A stretch of 64,000 nucleotides of DNA. Origin: JADJPL01 sp964607915 (lineage in GTDB: Bacteria > Bacteroidota > Bacteroidia > Chitinophagales > Saprospiraceae). The first letter of the stretch is position 1, and every line of letters begins with the position of its first letter. Below, piece after piece: positions 60,033 to 64,000 of the stretch. The notes under the pieces were generated by a model, which saw nothing but the letters and a program-made list of their open reading frames with translations, was not told where the DNA came from and made no database searches. The stretch spans positions 1-64,000 of the forward strand of contig CAZSMU010000001.1 of the NCBI GenBank assembly GCA_964607915.1, read 5' to 3'. The position numbers and the translations under genes are program-made.

Positions 60033-60050
60033 CCCGCTAATCCTGTCGCT

Positions 60051-62870
60051 ATGCGCAAGATATCCGGTCTGAGCAGCGCGGCGTGCCGCACTTTTCGCCC
60101 CGCGAAAAGCGCAGTACGCCGCGCTTTTTTATGGGTAGCCCTCCTTGCCCTCCTGCCGCTATACCCCGCTTTCTCACAAAATATCCCGCTGCCGGAACAC
60201 CCGCGCCCCGATTTCCACCGCGCCGATTGGCTCAACTTGAACGGTGCCTGGGGGTTCGCCTTCGACTCCCTCGACGTCGGCCTGCGCGATGCGTGGTTTG
60301 AGGGCAAAGCAGCTTTTCCCCATACCATCCAGGTGCCCTTCCCTTGGGGCTCCAAATTGTCGGGCGTGGCGGACGAAGCAGATATCGCCTGGTATCAGCG
60401 CAGCGTAAGCATCCCCTCCAACTGGACCGGCCGCCGGATATTCCTCGTCATCGGCGCTTCCGACTGGGAAACGAGCGTCTGGGTGGACGGCCATAAGGTC
60501 GGAACACACCAGGGAGGCTACACCCCGTTTTCTTTTGAACTGACGCCCCATGTCAAAGCAGGGCAAAACAGCCGTATCTACGTCCGCGTGGACGACAAGC
60601 GCCGCGATTTTACCCTCTATGGCAAACAGGGCTACGGCAACGCACGCGGCATCTGGCAAACGACCTATCTGGAAGCCCGTGCCCCTGCTTTCCTCGAATA
60701 CGTCCATTGTACCCCGGATATCGAACGCCGGGAAGTCGGCGTCGAAGTGGCCCTGGACAAAGTACCGCAACAGGACATCCTCGTACAGGCAGAAATAAAA
60801 ACGCCCGGCGGGCCACTGAAGACTTCTTTTATCTACCCGAAGGGCGCCCGAATGGCCAGCGCCCGAATCCGCTTGCCAGAGCAGCGCCTCTGGACCCTGG
60901 AAGACCCCTACCTCTACGACATGAGCGTGCAGGTCGGCGAAGACCGCGTGGATACGTATTTCGGGATGCGCAAAATCTCCACCGTCAAACTCCCGGGAAC
61001 GGATTATACCTACGTAGCGCTCAACGACAAACCCCTCTACCTGCAACTCACCCTCGACCAGTCCTACCACCCGGATGGGTTCTATACCTTCCCCTCCGAC
61101 GAGTTCATGCGCAACGAAATCCAACTGTGTAAGGATATTGGCCTGAACGGTATCCGTACTCATATCAAAGTGGATATCCCCCGGAAATTGTACTGGGCCG
61201 ACAAACTGGGCCTGCTCGTAATGTCCGACCTGCCCAACTCCTGGGGCCAGCCTGATGAGGCCATGCAGGCGGAATCGGAACGCACCCTGCGCGAGATGAT
61301 TCGCAGGGATTACAACCATCCATCTATCTTTAGTTGGATAGTATTCAATGAAACCTGGGGGCTGAGCAGCAAAGTGCCAAACCCGGAAAGCGGAAAGGAA
61401 GAATCCCGATACCTGCCCCGCACCCAGCACTGGGTCGCTTCCATGTACTACCTGGCTAAATCTCTGGACCCCACCCGACTGGTAGAGGACAACTCTATCT
61501 GCTGCGGCGCCGGACATACGGAAACCGATATCAACTCCTGGCACGAATATCTGCCCGGATGGGCCTGGGAGGAACGACTCAAAACAATAGATGAAAAAAC
61601 GTTCATCGGCAGTACCTACCACTTTCAGCCGGGATTCCAGCAGGGCGACCAGCCCAACATAAACTCGGAATGCGGCAACGTGTGGGGCTATGACGGCAGT
61701 ACGGGCGACGTGGACTGGAGCTGGGACTACCACCGCATGATGAACACGTTCCGAAAGTACCCCAAAGTGGCCGGCTGGCTCTATACCGAACACCACGATG
61801 TCATCAACGAGTGGAATGGGTACTGGCGCTTCGACCGAAGCCCCAAATTTACCGGCCTCGAAGAATTGGCAGAAGGGATGAGCGCCCGCGACTTCCACTC
61901 GCCTTTTTATATCTCCACAGGCAACGATATTTGCGTCACCGTGAAAGGAGGGGAACGCGTCACTATCCCTCTCTACCTGTCCGTGATGTCGGATATGCCC
62001 ATCCCCGACAACCGCTTGTCGCTGGAAATAACCGGAACATTCATGGATAAAACGGGCGTGGAAAAGACAATCCACCGGTCGTCCCGCACACTCGACTACA
62101 CGCCCTGGATGCAAGCCGGCTTACCTGCCGAAACGTTTCCGGCTCCCGCCTGGTCGGGCCTGGGCCGGGTCCAACTGTTGCTAAAGGATCCTTCGAGTGG
62201 TAAGGTGCTGCACCACAACGTTTTCCACTTTGTAGTAGATGCCCCTTCGAATCCGGATAAAGTGCGCGTCTTCGAACAGTCCCCTGCCGCCTTCTCCGCT
62301 GCCAACTGGTCGCTGAAGCAGTGGCAGATACTCGACGGGCACAAAGTAAATGGTGCCGGAAAGGGTTTTTTTGAATACCGTATTCCGGTTTCCGGCTTGG
62401 ACCTTTCGCAGGTAGCGGAAGCTCATTTTTTGGTCGAAGCCTCTTCCAAGCCCTTGTTAGATAAGGATCGCGATAAGTCTTTTTCCAAAGACCAGGATTA
62501 TATGCTGGGGGCAAGGGTGTCGCCGCACCAGAACCCCAATGCATATCCGATGACCGATAAGTACCAGAACCCGTCCAACTTGCGGATTTCAATTCGGGGG
62601 GCTACTTCGCAGGCCTACCGCCTTGCCGATGATCCTGCCGACCACCGGGGCGTCTTGTCCTGGCACGCTCAACCCAGGGACCGGAAGCTCTATGAGGCCG
62701 GGACTTTCGGCGATTTGATCCGAATTCCCATTTCCAGTGCCGTATTGAAAGCGGCACAGCAACGGGGGTACCTCGAGGTACGCCTGGAGGCCGATAATGG
62801 GTTGGCCATCTATGGAGTTCGGTTTGGCCGCTACCCGGTCAATCCAAGTCTGGTGGTGCGCATGAAGTAG
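60051..62870 (+). CDS. Glycoside hydrolase family 2 enzyme
   Basis: A 939-residue exported beta-glycosidase. The only in-frame start before the signal sequence is the ATG at 60051, giving a long basic n-region (about 25 residues) before the hydrophobic core AFLWVALLALLPLYPAFSQ. GH2 architecture: sugar-binding jelly roll about 45-210 (WLNLNGAWGFAFDSLD, YQRSVSIPSNWTGRRIFLVIGASDWETSVWVDG), Ig-like domain about 215-320, and the TIM barrel about 325-640 with acid/base Glu434 (FNETWG) and nucleophile Glu540 (NSECGN). C-terminal about 690-939 includes extra beta-sandwich domains. Specificity (galactosidase, glucuronidase, mannosidase) cannot be fixed. Confidence 0.93.
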   Translation: MRKISGLSSAACRTFRPAKSAVRRAFLWVALLALLPLYPAFSQNIPLPEHPRPDFHRADWLNLNGAWGFAFDSLDVGLRDAWFEGKAAFPHTIQVPFPWGSKLSGVADEADIAWYQRSVSIPSNWTGRRIFLVIGASDWETSVWVDGHKVGTHQGGYTPFSFELTPHVKAGQNSRIYVRVDDKRRDFTLYGKQGYGNARGIWQTTYLEARAPAFLEYVHCTPDIERREVGVEVALDKVPQQDILVQAEIKTPGGPLKTSFIYPKGARMASARIRLPEQRLWTLEDPYLYDMSVQVGEDRVDTYFGMRKISTVKLPGTDYTYVALNDKPLYLQLTLDQSYHPDGFYTFPSDEFMRNEIQLCKDIGLNGIRTHIKVDIPRKLYWADKLGLLVMSDLPNSWGQPDEAMQAESERTLREMIRRDYNHPSIFSWIVFNETWGLSSKVPNPESGKEESRYLPRTQHWVASMYYLAKSLDPTRLVEDNSICCGAGHTETDINSWHEYLPGWAWEERLKTIDEKTFIGSTYHFQPGFQQGDQPNINSECGNVWGYDGSTGDVDWSWDYHRMMNTFRKYPKVAGWLYTEHHDVINEWNGYWRFDRSPKFTGLEELAEGMSARDFHSPFYISTGNDICVTVKGGERVTIPLYLSVMSDMPIPDNRLSLEITGTFMDKTGVEKTIHRSSRTLDYTPWMQAGLPAETFPAPAWSGLGRVQLLLKDPSSGKVLHHNVFHFVVDAPSNPDKVRVFEQSPAAFSAANWSLKQWQILDGHKVNGAGKGFFEYRIPVSGLDLSQVAEAHFLVEASSKPLLDKDRDKSFSKDQDYMLGARVSPHQNPNAYPMTDKYQNPSNLRISIRGATSQAYRLADDPADHRGVLSWHAQPRDRKLYEAGTFGDLIRIPISSAVLKAAQQRGYLEVRLEADNGLAIYGVRFGRYPVNPSLVVRMK
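60091..60130 (+). promoter_or_regulatory. Terminator with competing hairpin inside the GH2 5' coding region
   Basis: Hairpin 1: CTTTTCGC (60091-60098), loop CCC, GCGAAAAG (60102-60109). Hairpin 2: AAAAGCGC (60105-60112), loop AGTACGCC, GCGCTTTT (60121-60128), followed by two more T. Both have perfect 8-bp stems and share bases 60105-60109, so they exclude each other, the layout of an antiterminator/terminator pair. It is also 72 bp after the rny stop and may be simply the rny terminator. Confidence 0.55.
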
Positions 62871-62878
62871 GCGGCTGT

Positions 62879-64000
62879 TCAAATCTGTTTCAACAGACTG
62901 AACTTGACGATGGCGTGGTCTTCTGTCTGCCGGGCGTTCAGTTCGTTGCGGAACCCCCGGTTGTTCAGTACGATATAGAGGAAAGACAGGGGCTGATATT
63001 CCCATGCCAGGCGTATGTTGTAGTTTTTCGCCTCGTTCTCTGAATTTTGCTGGTAGAAACCGATCAACTGCAGCCTGGGATTGAGCGCCAGGCGGCCTTC
63101 TAGGCTGTACAGGTCCACCGTTTCGTCGGTGGCGGGTACGCCGACGGCGATAAAGCGGTTGCGGTTCATGCGGGCGTTGAGCGAGAAATGCGGGGAGGGG
63201 GCAAACTGCAGGTTGAGGTCCATAGACCGGAGTTCGCCGTTGAAATAGGTGCCCCATTCCGCCATACCCATGACGCTCAGTACTTTGGAGGGGTCGGTGC
63301 TGCCAAAAAACAGATGCCGCAAGTAGCGGTACTCCCCCGCCGGTATCGAGATACCCAACGGACTGAAAGATTCTGTAAGGCCCTGAAAAATGGGGTTCAT
63401 GCCATACCCGAGAAAGCCTCCATTTTGAAGATTGAACCAAAGCGGGAAAAAGAAGGTCTGCCGCTCGATGAGTTTGCCGGTAGAGGCCTGCCAGTAGAAT
63501 TCCGGCAAAAAGCCGGGCTCAAAGGCGCGGATGTATTTCCGCAAGGGAAGCAGTTTGCCGCGGTAGAACCAGTTTATGCCGGGTGTCGTGGCGATTACAT
63601 CCGTACGGGAGACAAAGCCCATCTCCGGATTGAAATCTTTGGTGACGACCGACTGCGTGAGCCATATCTTGTGGGTATTGGTAGAGTGGTAGTACTGCGC
63701 GATACCAGCAAAGCCCGGGCGTGTGGAGTTGCCGCCGCTGGTGTGCATGGCGAAGGCGTTGAGCGACTGTTTCTCATCAATGCGCACGAACCCGTCGAGG
63801 GTACCGACGACGTGGGCGCCTTCCGGTCCGTTTTTCACCGTCATAAGTCCACCTACGCGGTTTTGCTCCCCGAAGTTGCGGGAGTAGCGCCCGACGAAGA
63901 AGTCGGTGGCCGCCTCTCCCGGTGCGCGTTGCCGGATAGCCATGGCCCCGAAGTTCTGTTTTGCTGATCGGTGTACCAGGCGTCCGCCCGCCTGTATGGG
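62879..64000 (-). CDS. DUF5916 domain outer-membrane protein (5' end outside window)
   Basis: The frame is open to the right window edge, so only the C-terminal 373 residues are visible; there is no stop between the internal ATG at 63943 and the edge. The visible part begins PIQAGGRLVHRSAKQNFG and continues ATDFFVGRYSRNFGEQNRVGGLMT, matching the membrane-barrel part of DUF5916 proteins, which normally have an N-terminal carbohydrate-binding (CBM9-like) domain. Many beta strands with aromatic ends follow (AGIAQYYHSTNTHKIWLTQSVVTKDFNPEMGFVSR, WFYRGKLLPLRKYIRAFEPG), ending IVKFSLLKQI. The role is unknown; binding or import of polymers is suggested by the family architecture. Converges on the GH2 gene (8-bp gap). 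Confidence 0.85.
   Translation of the reverse strand, partial: PIQAGGRLVHRSAKQNFGAMAIRQRAPGEAATDFFVGRYSRNFGEQNRVGGLMTVKNGPEGAHVVGTLDGFVRIDEKQSLNAFAMHTSGGNSTRPGFAGIAQYYHSTNTHKIWLTQSVVTKDFNPEMGFVSRTDVIATTPGINWFYRGKLLPLRKYIRAFEPGFLPEFYWQASTGKLIERQTFFFPLWFNLQNGGFLGYGMNPIFQGLTESFSPLGISIPAGEYRYLRHLFFGSTDPSKVLSVMGMAEWGTYFNGELRSMDLNLQFAPSPHFSLNARMNRNRFIAVGVPATDETVDLYSLEGRLALNPRLQLIGFYQQNSENEAKNYNIRLAWEYQPLSFLYIVLNNRGFRNELNARQTEDHAIVKFSLLKQI

Noticed and set aside
60174..62114. A 646-codon open frame on the minus strand inside the GH2 gene
   Set aside because: It lies fully antisense to a clear GH2 enzyme with complete catalytic motifs; the translated sequence has no family features and is explained by high GC at third positions.
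1..64000. Search by eye for tRNA, rRNA, tmRNA, RNase P RNA, CRISPR arrays, transposases and phage genes
   Set aside because: No convincing signature of any was seen; short tRNAs could be missed without a covariance search.

Overview
The window is 64 kb of chromosome from a member of the Bacteroidota, most likely the Saprospiria/Lewinella side of the phylum. That rank is an inference; the phylum is well supported. Evidence for the phylum: three TonB-dependent receptors, two proteins with C-terminal type IX secretion (T9SS type A) sorting domains, the phylum-typical families DUF4270, DUF4286, DUF4290, DUF6029, DUF5916 and Omp28, a half-length glycogen-synthase-like protein, and promoters of the Bacteroidota form TTG-N18..22-TAnnTTTG (clearest before prs, hppA and the 49982 gene). 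No rRNA, tRNA, CRISPR array, prophage or transposase was seen.

Layout. 1-7.7 kb (+): end of a lamin-tail-domain surface protein, an alpha/beta-hydrolase lipoprotein, a GH32 fructan hydrolase, an unrecognised 472-residue protein tightly coupled to a sodium:solute symporter. 7.7-8.6 kb (-): prs. 8.8-23.2 kb (+): TonB receptor, T9SS sulfatase, a 1150-residue YHYH/PEBP/metallophosphoesterase fusion, small lipoprotein, S9 peptidase coupled to a second TonB receptor, pirin. 23.2-33.6 kb: SGNH hydrolase, third TonB receptor, a higBA toxin-antitoxin insertion, SDR, DUF6544-like protein, Skp/OmpH, glucosaminidase, Omp28 and DUF6029 with divergent TlpA. 33.6-40.1 kb (-): ABC-F ATPase, Prc protease, membrane pyrophosphatase. 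41-43.9 kb (+): hybrid histidine kinase and LytTR regulator. 43.9-49.6 kb (-): a six-gene run from the glycogen-synthase-like gene through DUF4270, DUF4290, DUF4286, acyl-CoA dehydrogenase and a site-2 protease. 50-62.9 kb (+): flippase-like protein, rfaE2, Nif3, zinc-ribbon protein, TPR protein, pheT, a ZapB-like coiled coil, zapA, rny, and a GH2 enzyme. The right edge cuts a DUF5916 outer-membrane gene.

Most of the genes are housekeeping or polymer-degradation functions typical of a particle-degrading bacterium. The less ordinary content is between the genes. A family of fold-back elements with ends like ACTTGTTGCGAGGGG / CCCCTCGCAACAAGT occurs in at least a dozen intergenic regions. Several copies are homologous along about 150 bp, and their paired ends change together between copies (GCGAGGGG/CCCCTCGC, GCGCGGGG/CCCCGCGC, GTGAAG/CTTCAC), so the ability to pair appears to be conserved. 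The higBA segment sits between two identical 20-bp copies of the sequence that holds the overlapping stop codons of its neighbours, which looks like an insertion scar, and higB carries an apparent frameshift just before its catalytic C-terminus. The 0.9-kb gap before the histidine kinase contains a strong orphan + strand terminator, so an unannotated small RNA is likely there. A terminator with a competing hairpin lies inside the 5' end of the GH2 gene.
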